Positions 1-6,886 of a stretch of 14,348 bases of DNA are shown here, piece after piece. Location: contig JAHHRH010000034.1 in NCBI GenBank assembly GCA_020025915.1, positions 1 through 14,348 on the forward strand, written 5' to 3'. Source of the DNA: Sutterella sp. (GTDB lineage Bacteria; Pseudomonadota; Gammaproteobacteria; Burkholderiales; Burkholderiaceae_F). Numbering within the stretch: position 1 is the stretch's first letter; every line of letters begins with the position of its first letter. A program made the translations under genes and the position numbers. The notes beneath the pieces are model-generated. The model had not been told where the DNA came from, made no database searches, and saw nothing but the letters and a program-made list of their open reading frames with translations.

Positions 1-1
1 A

Positions 2-54
2 GAGGTGACCTTTTAACTCTAAATCATCAGATCTAAATTTCGCACCCCACCCCA
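2..54. repeat. Terminal inverted repeat, left copy (53 bp)
   Basis: This stretch is the exact reverse complement of 14296-14348, base for base over 53 bp. The inner edge is a C-rich block (CGCACCCCACCCCA), after which the two flanks diverge at once. The sharp inner boundary is what the end of an insertion sequence or other dispersed repeat looks like, with the rest of the element lying outside the window. The match reaches the window edge, so the repeat's full length is unknown. I do not recognise the family. Confidence 0.9.
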
Positions 55-144
55 GCACCTGCTTGGGTTTCTCAACAGGTACGCTCAGCTATTTCTTCGA
101 ATTGATCAAGCAAAAAGCCACAAATCGTCAGACGTTTTGTGCTT

Positions 145-698
145 TTTCGTGTAGCACATCCAACGCCACTTTGAATTGGATCCAACGACTATCACGATCC
201 AGGTGCTTGACGGTAGCAATATTTTCACGCGTCCAAAGTTCGCACTCGCGTTTCTTTGTCTGCTAGCGACCCAACATCGTCCAACAAGCCACGCTCTTGA
301 AAGTCTGCTTCCGTGTCACTCGCTAACTCATACGCAGACACCACTACCTGTTTTTGACCGCCACTCGTACGGCGATTGACAGCCTGCCACACCTTTTGAA
401 TGTCGCTAATCGTGAGTTTTGAGCGATTGTGAAGTTGAAAATGTTTATCGAGGTCGCCCTCATGAAAAAGCACGAAGCACTCAGCTTCAAGCTTTTCGTC
501 TCGACCTGCACGCCCAGCCTCTTGAACATAGTTTTCAAGTGACGCCACGATATCGTAGTGCACCACCAATCCAACGTCCGACTTATCAACGCCCATACCG
601 AAAGCAATCGCAGACTCGGTTCGAAAGATGCTTTGGATCCTGCTTGTGCTCGCCTTCGTATTTCGCCGCAAGCTACGGCGGAGCTCCCCTCTCGATGA
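145..698 (-). pseudogene. RecQ-family DNA helicase remnant
   Basis: The longest open piece (225-671, extendable to about 698) encodes the C-terminal half of a RecQ-type superfamily 2 helicase core: AFGMGVDKSDVGLVVHYD, then the motif VI stretch SLENYVQEAGRAGRDEK, then a RecQ-like tail ending YELASD. Coding sense breaks off around 230. A second frame continues on the same strand with plausible helicase-tail sequence (ELWTRENIATVKHLDRDSRW and onward to a stop near 150), which points to a frameshift. The expected residues between the IQSIFR stretch and the AFGMGVDK motif are also missing, suggesting an internal deletion. The N-terminal half, including Walker A and the DExH box, is absent, and open sequence stops at a TAA near 700. 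It is a decayed, non-functional fragment. The helicase assignment is firm, the exact limits are not. Confidence 0.75.
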
Positions 699-716
699 TT
701 AAACCAAAGACGACAA

Positions 717-751
717 ACGCCCGCCAACTTCCGTTGACGGGCGTCTTTTTT
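717..751 (+). terminator. Rho-independent terminator, probably bidirectional
   Basis: Arms ACGCCCGCCAAC (717-728) and GTTGACGGGCGT (733-744) pair with one G-U and a TTCC loop, followed on the plus strand by C and six T. No intact plus-strand gene ends here. On the minus strand the hairpin lies about 25 bases past the symporter stop and is followed by the moderately T-rich TTGTCGTCTTT, so it probably serves that gene. Confidence 0.75.
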
Positions 752-775
752 ATGAAGTCTAACTAAAGTGCTACG

Positions 776-2206
776 TTAGCACTGTTCGATTTCTTCATCC
801 TTGCGGCGCGGCCAGCAAACCACACCGTGCTGAGACGGGAGCACCTTCGGATCGAATTCCGGATTGACGATGCCATGCTTCTTTTGAGTAATGTAATCAT
901 CCAAGGCAGCAAAGGCATACTTCGCCAAGAGCGAAATCGCAACCAAGTTAACCACAGCCATCAAAGCCATGAAGAGGTCAGCGAGGTTCCACACGAGCCC
1001 CAAGGAAGCCACAGAACCCAAATAGACCATCGCAACGACGAAGAAGCGGAAGATCCACAAGGCAGCCGGATGACGGCTGATGAAATCCATATTGATTTCG
1101 CCATAGAAGTAGTTACCGATGATGGAACTAAAGGCGAAGAAAAGCACCGTCACGCTCATGAAGGCATTGGTCCACCCCCCCAATTGCCCCGTCAAGGTCT
1201 GCTGAATGAGTTCAATACCCGTCTTGCCAGAATCGGCCCAACCCGGGGTCAAAAGAACGAGCATGGCAGAAGCGGTACACACAAAGAGCGTGTCGAAGTA
1301 AACGCCGAGCGCCTGAACAAGACCCTGCTTAGCCGGGTGAGTGGCGTCTGCCGTAGCGGCAGCGTTAGGCACAGCCCCCATACCAGCTTCGTTAGAGAAG
1401 AGACCGCGCTTGATACCGGTCATCAACGCAACACCAAAACCAGCACCGAGCACGGCGTCAAAGTCAAAGGCACAACGAACGATCGTGGTGAGAACTTCAG
1501 GCACCATAGAGATGTTCATCACAGTCACAACCAAGGCAACCAAGATATAAGCACCAGCCATGATTGGCACCATAAAGCCAACCACGCGAGCGATACGCGT
1601 CAAACCGCCGAAGATGACGAGCGCCGTTAGAGCAGCAATCACCATACCAGTGACGTTGGTATCGACACCGAAGGACGTCTGAATAGAAAGACTAATAGTG
1701 TTAGCCTGAACAGAGTTGAAGATCAAGCCGTAGGTCACAGAAATGAGAACGGCAAAGACGCTCGCAAAGAACGGGGACTTCAGCACATTACCAATGTAGT
1801 AAGCGGGACCACCGATAAAGCCGCCCCCTTTGCGAGGCACCTTATAGATCTGAGCCAAGGTCGATTCGACGAAGCCAGAGGCAGCGCCAATCGTGGCAAT
1901 GACCCACATCCAGAAAACAGCCCCCGGACCACCCGTCGCAACAGCAATGGCGATACCAGCGATATTACCCACGCCCACGCGGCTAGCCGTAGATACGCAA
2001 AAAGCCTGGAAGGTTGAGATGTGACCGCTACGCGGCTTAGCACCAGCTCCCTCCGTCATGAGACGGAACATTTCAGGGAGGCAACGGATTTGCACGAACT
2101 TCGTTCGGAGGGAGAACCACAAACCAAGACCGAGCAACATAATGATCAAGACGTAAGACCAAAGAAAATCATTGATCACGCCAACAATGTCATTGAGCCA
2201 ATTCAC
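776..2206 (-). CDS. Alanine/glycine:cation symporter (AGCS family)
   Basis: This 476-residue inner-membrane protein would take up alanine or glycine with sodium or protons, like AlsT/DagA/YaaJ proteins. It has the family's hydrophobic pattern of about 11 membrane spans, and near residues 92-120 the signature region GGPGAVFWMWVIATIGAASG followed by FVESTLAQIYK. Further typical stretches are FSNEAGMGAVPNAAATAD and FFAFSSIIGNYFYGE. Length is normal for the family. The start is GTG (2204-2206), preceded by AGGAA about nine bases upstream. It is a single-gene unit with its own upstream region and the hairpin at 717-751 downstream. No glycine riboswitch is visible in the leader, although such elements precede some AGCS genes in betaproteobacteria. 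The family is certain; alanine versus glycine preference cannot be told. Confidence 0.95.
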   Translation of the reverse strand: MNWLNDIVGVINDFLWSYVLIIMLLGLGLWFSLRTKFVQIRCLPEMFRLMTEGAGAKPRSGHISTFQAFCVSTASRVGVGNIAGIAIAVATGGPGAVFWMWVIATIGAASGFVESTLAQIYKVPRKGGGFIGGPAYYIGNVLKSPFFASVFAVLISVTYGLIFNSVQANTISLSIQTSFGVDTNVTGMVIAALTALVIFGGLTRIARVVGFMVPIMAGAYILVALVVTVMNISMVPEVLTTIVRCAFDFDAVLGAGFGVALMTGIKRGLFSNEAGMGAVPNAAATADATHPAKQGLVQALGVYFDTLFVCTASAMLVLLTPGWADSGKTGIELIQQTLTGQLGGWTNAFMSVTVLFFAFSSIIGNYFYGEINMDFISRHPAALWIFRFFVVAMVYLGSVASLGLVWNLADLFMALMAVVNLVAISLLAKYAFAALDDYITQKKHGIVNPEFDPKVLPSQHGVVCWPRRKDEEIEQC

Positions 2207-2276
2207 TTTGTTTTATTCCTTTTGTTGGTTACGTGGAGTGAGATCACATAGATGCTGGACGATTGACACAACCCTT

Positions 2277-2306
2277 TTTATTCTTTGGCTCGACATGGTA
2301 AGTCAA
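2277..2306 (-). promoter_or_regulatory. Candidate sigma-70 promoter of the symporter gene
   Basis: On the minus strand TTGACT (2306-2301) and AATAAA (2282-2277) are separated by 18 bases. This predicts a leader of roughly 65 bases before the GTG at 2206. The -35 is good and the -10 is fair (4 of 6). It is a pattern call only. Confidence 0.4.
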
Positions 2307-2322
2307 GTGTGTGCTCTATCCA

Positions 2323-2354
2323 ATGTTCCAGAAACATCCAGTCATGAGGTGACT
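2323..2354. promoter_or_regulatory. Two palindromes upstream of the symporter promoter
   Basis: ATGTT-N5-AACAT (2323-2337) fits the T-N11-A pattern of LysR-type regulator sites. Two bases away, AGTCA-N5-TGACT (2340-2354) is a second perfect-arm palindrome. Both lie just upstream of the candidate -35, where an activator would bind. No regulator gene is in the window, so the binding protein is unknown. Confidence 0.35.
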
Positions 2355-2489
2355 ATGTAATTCACTCTGGGCTGGCAACAGCGACGTTCATTGTAACAAA
2401 GCGTTGGCTTTTATAAGTAGCGAAAACAACGATTTTTTAAGATTTTCGCCTCTCTGACGGTCAAATATAAGACGTACTACCTAGACTTT
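2355..2489. other. Intergenic stretch between rnfH 3' end and the symporter regulatory region
   Basis: No gene is visible. It holds an A/T-rich inverted repeat, GCGAAAA (2420-2426) with TTTTCGC (2443-2449). That is a weak hairpin which could end rnfH transcription but lacks a proper T-tract on the minus strand. Confidence 0.4.
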
Positions 2490-2798
2490 TTACTTGTTTA
2501 AGCGTCGTTTACCACCATGACGACCACAGGTCACCACGCGCACATCGCCCTGACTCAAAGCACGCGTCTTACGAACAAGCTTAGGATCACAAATCAACGG
2601 ATCTACGACTTCAAGACGATCCATCTCCTTTAAACTCATCTCGGGTACGACGCGACGGCCATGGATCGCCAAGCCTGTTTCTGCGGTCACCGTGAGGCCC
2701 AACGTCTCGATGACAGTCTGTACGGTTGCGCCTTCCGGGACATTGACAGACAAGACCGTTGCACCCGTTTGAGTCACTTTCACCACTTCAATCAACAT
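2490..2798 (-). CDS. rnfH: RnfH-family ubiquitin-like protein
   Basis: This 102-residue cytosolic protein belongs to the RnfH/UPF0125 family, small beta-grasp proteins of uncertain function. The N-terminus (MLIEVVKV, then VNVPEGATVQTVIETLGL) fits the beta-grasp start. The diagnostic stretch is DRLEVVDPLICDPKLVRKTR at about residues 61-80, matching the family's DR(V/L)E-x-x-x-PL-x-DPK pattern. A short basic tail ends GGKRRLNK. Start ATG is preceded by GGAAAG at good spacing. It is divergent from smpB with 135 bp between the starts. In many proteobacteria ratA lies between these two genes, next to rnfH; here it is absent. The name is historical and no rnf genes are nearby. Confidence 0.88.
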   Translation of the reverse strand: MLIEVVKVTQTGATVLSVNVPEGATVQTVIETLGLTVTAETGLAIHGRRVVPEMSLKEMDRLEVVDPLICDPKLVRKTRALSQGDVRVVTCGRHGGKRRLNK

Positions 2799-2933
2799 AC
2801 TGCTCTTTCCGCAAATTCGAGGGCACGTGAGGTGCTTTGTTAAAAAAAGTCATAGAATAGAGGATTACAGTGTAATTTGCACGAATTGCCGCTCCCAGAT
2901 AGATAAAAAAAAGAACTCACAAGAGAGAATTTC
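2799..2933. promoter_or_regulatory. Divergent rnfH/smpB promoter region
   Basis: Both genes must be transcribed outward from this 135-bp spacer. On the plus strand TAGAAT (2853-2858) is a good -10 but lacks a convincing -35. TTGCAC (2877-2882), 17 bases before TAGATA (2900-2905), is an alternative with weaker hexamers. No operator stands out. Confidence 0.4.
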
Positions 2934-3401
2934 ATGGCACTCATTCAAAATAAACGCGCCCGTCACGACTATGCAATCGAAGAAAAATTCGAAGCCGGTA
3001 TCGTGTTACAAGGTTGGGAAGTCAAAAGCGTACGCGCTGGTCGCGCGCAGATCAACTTGGCGCATATCTATGTTCGCGAAGGCGAACTCTTTCTTTGCAA
3101 CGCGCACATGACGCCTGCCGATCAGGTGTGTACCCATGTGACGCTTGAAACAAACCGCACCCGTAAGCTCTTGATGCATCGTCGCGAAATCATGAAGCTC
3201 ATCGGAAAATCCGAACGCGCAGGCTATACGCTCGTGCCGCTTGACCTTCACTTTACGCGTGGTCGCGTCAAGGTGACGCTTGCCCTTGCTCGAGGGATGC
3301 GTGAATTTGAAAAGCGTGCTGACGAAAGCAAGAAACAGTGGAAGCGCGAACAAGAACGCATCATGAAAAAGGATTCGCGCGGTCGCCACGTCCTTGAATA
3401 G
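2934..3401 (+). CDS. smpB: SsrA-binding protein SmpB
   Basis: SmpB binds tmRNA (SsrA) and brings it to stalled ribosomes for trans-translation. The 155-residue protein has the full family pattern: NKRARHDYAIEEKFEAGIVL at the N-terminus, GWEVKSVRAGRAQI with the conserved acidic and glycine residues at about 28-41, TRTRKLLMHR near 75-84, and GYTLVPLDLHFTRGRVKV near 97-114. A basic C-terminal tail of the kind that inserts into the ribosomal mRNA channel follows. Length is normal. ATG is preceded by AAGAGAG about six bases upstream. It is a single gene ended by a strong hairpin at 3430-3472. The tmRNA gene is not in this window. Confidence 0.97.
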   Translation: MALIQNKRARHDYAIEEKFEAGIVLQGWEVKSVRAGRAQINLAHIYVREGELFLCNAHMTPADQVCTHVTLETNRTRKLLMHRREIMKLIGKSERAGYTLVPLDLHFTRGRVKVTLALARGMREFEKRADESKKQWKREQERIMKKDSRGRHVLE

Positions 3402-3429
3402 TTCGGCTTCGCTGAGACCACAACGGACA

Positions 3430-3472
3430 AAAGCGCCCGACCGGTTGGCCCGGTGCACACGGGCGCTTTTTT
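3430..3472 (+). terminator. Rho-independent terminator after smpB
   Basis: GCGCCCG (3433-3439) pairs with CGGGCGC (3460-3466), extended by flanking A-T pairs, and is followed by six T. It lies about 30 bases after the smpB stop and only about 31 bases before the next start codon. Confidence 0.88.
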
Positions 3473-3503
3473 AATCCACGCCTGATACCCACGGAATACG
3501 TCT

Positions 3504-4373
3504 ATGCCAATCGTAGAATCTCCCACGCTCGACACGGTCTTTTTTGACTACGATCGCAAACCGCTTTCTCGTCATCCGATGACCTGCTTTGCTATTTATG
3601 GCAAAGGCGGGATTGGCAAATCCACCACCGCTGCGAATGTCGCTTTAGCGCTTGCGCAAAGTGGCAAACGCGTTATGCTTATTGGTTGTGACCCAAAGGC
3701 GGATTCAACGGCCCTATTGCGTGGCAACGACAAGATCGAGACCGTACTCTCTTTACTTCGTACGCGTCACAAGTCTCAGTTGCATCTCGAAGAAATGGTG
3801 ACGCAAGGTAAAGGCGGCGTCCTTTGTGTAGAAGCAGGTGGCCCTCGCCCAGGTGTCGGTTGTGCGGGTCGCGGTATTATTGCGGCCTTTGAAGCCCTCA
3901 AAGCGCAGGATGCCTTTAATGTCTATCGTCCTGACGTCGTGATTTTTGACGTCTTGGGTGACGTGGTCTGTGGTGGTTTTGCGATGCCCATTCGTGACGG
4001 TTGGGCCAAGAATGTCTTTATTGTAACTTCAGGCGAAAATATGGCTATTCATGCCGCCGCCAATATTGCCGTCGCGGTTGACACCTATGCCGAGCGCGGT
4101 TACGCGCGTTTAGGTGGTCTCATTCTTAACTGCCGCGATGTCCCTCGTGAAGTCGAAAAAGTCGAAGAGCTCGCAAGTGACCTAAAAACACAGATCGTCG
4201 GTCGTTTACCTCGATCCGAAGTCGTGCAGACGGCCGATGAACTTCGCCTAACGGTTCTTGAGCACGCCCCACACAGCGAGATGGCTGAGCACTATCGTAC
4301 GCTGGCTAAAGCCTTGCTTGACGCTTGCGCCACGCCAGACAATCAGGCCAAAAGCAACACCTTTACGTTTTGA
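3504..4373 (+). CDS. NifH-like Fe protein of a nitrogenase-like enzyme
   Basis: This 289-residue ATPase of the NifH/BchL/BchX/CfbC family would act as a homodimer carrying one [4Fe-4S] cluster, passing electrons to the component-1 proteins encoded next. Visible are the P-loop GKGGIGKST (33-41), GCDPKADST (61-69), cluster ligand Cys120 in GPRPGVGCAGRG, and the second ligand Cys156 in DVLGDVVCGGFAMP. Arg123 sits where NifH is ADP-ribosylated in some bacteria. The start at 3504 has a modest Shine-Dalgarno (ACGGA) and gives about 25 extra residues before the usual family start. Met26 (3579) would give a canonical N-terminus but has no ribosome binding site. It is the first gene of a six-gene run, with 8 bases to the next gene. 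The Fe-protein role is strong. It is not nitrogenase reductase proper, since no nifD/nifK or cofactor genes accompany it. Confidence 0.93.
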   Translation: MPIVESPTLDTVFFDYDRKPLSRHPMTCFAIYGKGGIGKSTTAANVALALAQSGKRVMLIGCDPKADSTALLRGNDKIETVLSLLRTRHKSQLHLEEMVTQGKGGVLCVEAGGPRPGVGCAGRGIIAAFEALKAQDAFNVYRPDVVIFDVLGDVVCGGFAMPIRDGWAKNVFIVTSGENMAIHAAANIAVAVDTYAERGYARLGGLILNCRDVPREVEKVEELASDLKTQIVGRLPRSEVVQTADELRLTVLEHAPHSEMAEHYRTLAKALLDACATPDNQAKSNTFTF

Positions 4374-4381
4374 GGATACCA

Positions 4382-5719
4382 ATGCTACGCCTATTTCCTC
4401 ATACGCCAGAAAAAACGGTGCCCGCCCCTACAGTTCGCTTAGCGGACGCGCATTGGCCAATCCCTTTTAAGCAAGGACTTGAATATTCGCCGCCCGCGCG
4501 TGGCCCTTGGACGATTGTACATGTTGGCATGCTGGTTCCCGAATGCCATGAAATCTTCGTCTGCGCGCAAGGATGCTTGCGTGGTGTGGTGCTATCTGCT
4601 GCCGAAATGGGTTTACAGCGCCGCTTTTCGACCATTACAGTGACTGAAGAGCATCTGCGTGATGGGCAATTAGAAGCCACGATTATTGAAGGTGTGAGTC
4701 ACATCTTAGAAAGGCTCCCGAAGCGCCCGCCGGCTATACTCATTTATTCGAGCTGTTTACATCACTTCTCGGGCGCAGACTTGGGCTGGGCTTATCGCAA
4801 ACTCTCAGCCATGTACCCGGACATCGTCTTTACCGATGCCTATATGACACCGACCTTACGTAAGAGCGAGATGCCGCCAGACAACAAGATGCGTCGTCAG
4901 CTCTACCACGGGCTTCGTCCGCTTGATGACCCCAAGGGTGGTTTGTTGCTTGCAGGCACCTTAGAAGTCTTTGGTCACGAATCAGACTTTGCGCGTGCTG
5001 CTCAAGAAGCAGGGGTTCCTTTTTATGAAATCGCAGCCCTCAAAACGTATGAGGACTATCAGGGAATGGCAAACGCTCGTCATGTCGTCACCATTAATCC
5101 TGCAGCAAAGCAAGCTGGAGATTTTTTAGAAAGCCGTCATGGGATGGCTCATCAGACGCTGTTACTTGACTATGACGAAGACCGCATCGATCGTGCGATT
5201 GCCGACCTCTGTGAATTCTTGAGTATTCCGATGTGGGATACGACGGCACAAAAAGCGGCCACACGCGTTGCACTATCGCTCGCTGCGGACACCCTTCATG
5301 GGCGACCTGTGGCCATTTGTCAGACCGCGACCACGCGTCCCATTGCCCTGGCTTTACGGTTAGTCAACGCCGGCATTCATGTGACGGATCTCTATTGCGA
5401 TGCGTTCTTGCCGTCCGACAAAGCGGACTTTGAGGCCTTGCAACAAAAAGCCCCTGACATTCGTGTGCATCCAACGATCGTGCCCGAAATGCGCTTTGCG
5501 GCGCCTGCTCAAAAGCGCGATGACATCGTGGCAATCGGGCAAAAGGCCGCCATCTTTACAGGCGCCACGCATATGCTGAACCTCATTGAAGGCGGTGCCT
5601 ATTGGGGTCACGTAGGGATGCGTCAATTGGCTTTAGACTTGATTGAAGCCGCCAAGACGCCTGTTGACGTTGATCGACTCATTAGTGTGAAAGGATACGG
5701 GTGTAACGGATGCTGCTAG
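4382..5719 (+). CDS. Nitrogenase component 1-like protein, D-like subunit
   Basis: A 445-residue protein of the nitrogenase component 1 type oxidoreductase family. It would pair with the following K-like protein and accept electrons from the Fe protein. The N-terminal cysteine region is PECHEIFVCAQGCLRGVVLS (Cys55, Cys61, Cys65), and Cys125 in YSSCLHHFSGAD matches the third P-cluster ligand position. The C-terminal part has GATHMLNLIEGGAYWGHVGM, and the chain ends in GCNGCC (Cys441, 444, 445). I see no cysteine near 250-280, where NifD holds FeMo-cofactor. ATG at 4382 has a clear GAGGA five bases upstream that overlaps the previous stop. A longer frame from 4325 lacks such a site. The 3' end overlaps the next gene by 10 bases. 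Family certain, substrate unknown; it matches none of BchN/ChlN, BchY, CfbD or NifD closely enough for me to name. Confidence 0.9.
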   Translation: MLRLFPHTPEKTVPAPTVRLADAHWPIPFKQGLEYSPPARGPWTIVHVGMLVPECHEIFVCAQGCLRGVVLSAAEMGLQRRFSTITVTEEHLRDGQLEATIIEGVSHILERLPKRPPAILIYSSCLHHFSGADLGWAYRKLSAMYPDIVFTDAYMTPTLRKSEMPPDNKMRRQLYHGLRPLDDPKGGLLLAGTLEVFGHESDFARAAQEAGVPFYEIAALKTYEDYQGMANARHVVTINPAAKQAGDFLESRHGMAHQTLLLDYDEDRIDRAIADLCEFLSIPMWDTTAQKAATRVALSLAADTLHGRPVAICQTATTRPIALALRLVNAGIHVTDLYCDAFLPSDKADFEALQQKAPDIRVHPTIVPEMRFAAPAQKRDDIVAIGQKAAIFTGATHMLNLIEGGAYWGHVGMRQLALDLIEAAKTPVDVDRLISVKGYGCNGCC

Positions 5720-6882
5720 ATTACACACAAAGCTCCATGTCGACCTATACGGCCGACTGCTCTGGCGTTGCCAGTGCCCTTTATGAATTAGGTGGCATGA
5801 CCGTCATTCATGATGCGTCTGGTTGCAATTCCACCTATTCAACCCATGACGAACCGCGTTGGACGACAATGCCTTCAGCCGTCTTTATTTCGGCCCTCAC
5901 CGAAATGGATGCAGTGCTTGGTAATGACCAACGCATCATTGACGATATGGTCGATGCAGCCACATCGTTGACGCCAGCCTTTATTGCGATTGCAGGTACG
6001 CCGATTCCGATGATGACGGGGGCTGACCTCAAAGGCATTGCACGTCTTGTTGAACAACGAACCCGTATTCCGAGTTTTGCCGTCGAAACCAATTCCATGC
6101 GTGCCTATAGTGTGGGTGCCGCCAAAGCTTGGATTGAACTTGCGCGTCGTTTTGTCTTGCCGACCGAACCGCGTGCAGGCTCCTTTGGCATCAATTTATT
6201 AGGGGTGACACCGCTCGACTTTTCGACAGGCCCCATGCTCGAATCCCTTCGCCAAGTTGCTAAGCGTGCAGGGTACACCATTAATACCTGTTGGGCGATA
6301 GGTGACAAACTCGAACACCTGGCGGGCACTGCGGCCGCGCGTGTGAACGTTGTGGTGAGCGCCTCCGGCCTTCCTTTAGCGCAAAGTTTAGAGCGTGCCT
6401 TTGGCATGCCCTACGTCTGTGGGTTGCCTGTAGGCGATTTAACCCCACGTTGGCACGCAGCCATTGAGTGGGCTGCTCGTCACCGTCAAAGCGTCACGAC
6501 AGAACAATTCTTTGGTCAAGAAAGAGGCGGCACTGAGGTCGCCATCTTAGGCGAACCCTTGCAAGCAGCAGCAATCGCTACGACCATGAACCTTGCGCAC
6601 CCAGGTACCGCGCGTGCCCTCTCTCCCTTACCCTCTTTAGGGATTGACGCACCGATTCTCACGACAAACCTCTCTGAAGACATGATTCGTGAAACCTTAC
6701 GTGGCACGCGTGTCCTTGTAGCGGATCCTCTTTTTGATTTAATCGCTAAAGAAGCTAACGTCACCCACACGGTGGCCTTCCCCCATGAAGCCTGCTCAGG
6801 TCGCCTATACCGTGACATGATGGTCAATCCTTTTGATCATCAGGCCTTAGGACGCTTCTTTGACCAGATTTTTGCGGAGTAA
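5710..6882 (+). CDS. Nitrogenase component 1-like protein, K-like subunit
   Basis: A 390-residue partner of the preceding protein in the same oxidoreductase family, shorter than NifK (about 520). The N-terminus carries DCSGVASALYELGGMTVIHD followed by ASGCNSTYSTHDEPR, giving Cys17 and Cys39, then SALTEMDAVLGNDQ, the usual component-1 pattern. The third P-cluster position, normally a cysteine before the (S/T)GDD-like turn, reads GTPIPMMTGAD (96-106) with no cysteine. Cluster ligation in the D/K dimer would therefore be asymmetric. Start ATG 5710 overlaps the D-like stop by 10 bases, so translational coupling is likely. Met10 (5737) is an alternative without a clear ribosome binding site. The next gene begins 4 bases after the stop. 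Assignment to the family is firm; K-like versus N-like naming is arbitrary. Confidence 0.88.
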   Translation: MLLDYTQSSMSTYTADCSGVASALYELGGMTVIHDASGCNSTYSTHDEPRWTTMPSAVFISALTEMDAVLGNDQRIIDDMVDAATSLTPAFIAIAGTPIPMMTGADLKGIARLVEQRTRIPSFAVETNSMRAYSVGAAKAWIELARRFVLPTEPRAGSFGINLLGVTPLDFSTGPMLESLRQVAKRAGYTINTCWAIGDKLEHLAGTAAARVNVVVSASGLPLAQSLERAFGMPYVCGLPVGDLTPRWHAAIEWAARHRQSVTTEQFFGQERGGTEVAILGEPLQAAAIATTMNLAHPGTARALSPLPSLGIDAPILTTNLSEDMIRETLRGTRVLVADPLFDLIAKEANVTHTVAFPHEACSGRLYRDMMVNPFDHQALGRFFDQIFAE

Positions 6883-6886
6883 TAAA

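Noticed and set aside
827..1630. Long plus-strand open frame of 267 codons opposite the symporter
   Set aside because: It is antisense to a conserved membrane protein, its product is polar low-complexity sequence rich in His, Arg, Glu and Thr, and it has no family resemblance.
2207..2400. Glycine riboswitch upstream of the AGCS symporter
   Set aside because: Sought because such switches precede some AGCS genes, but the conserved glycine-aptamer core sequences are absent on the minus strand.
4325..4381. Longer start for the D-like gene at 4325
   Set aside because: It would overlap the Fe-protein gene by about 49 bases and lacks a good ribosome binding site. ATG 4382 has GAGGA at ideal spacing and gives a family-like start.
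3504..6882. A true nitrogen-fixation (nifHDK) cluster
   Set aside because: D and K are much shorter than NifD/NifK, K lacks a P-cluster cysteine, no FeMo-cofactor cysteine is visible, and there are no NifB/E/N-type genes in the window.
3504..6882. Bacteriochlorophyll or F430 biosynthesis (BchLNB, CfbCD)
   Set aside because: No other pigment or F430 genes are present, the D/K cysteine motifs do not match those I know for BchN/BchB or CfbD, and the attached importer does not fit a biosynthetic cluster.
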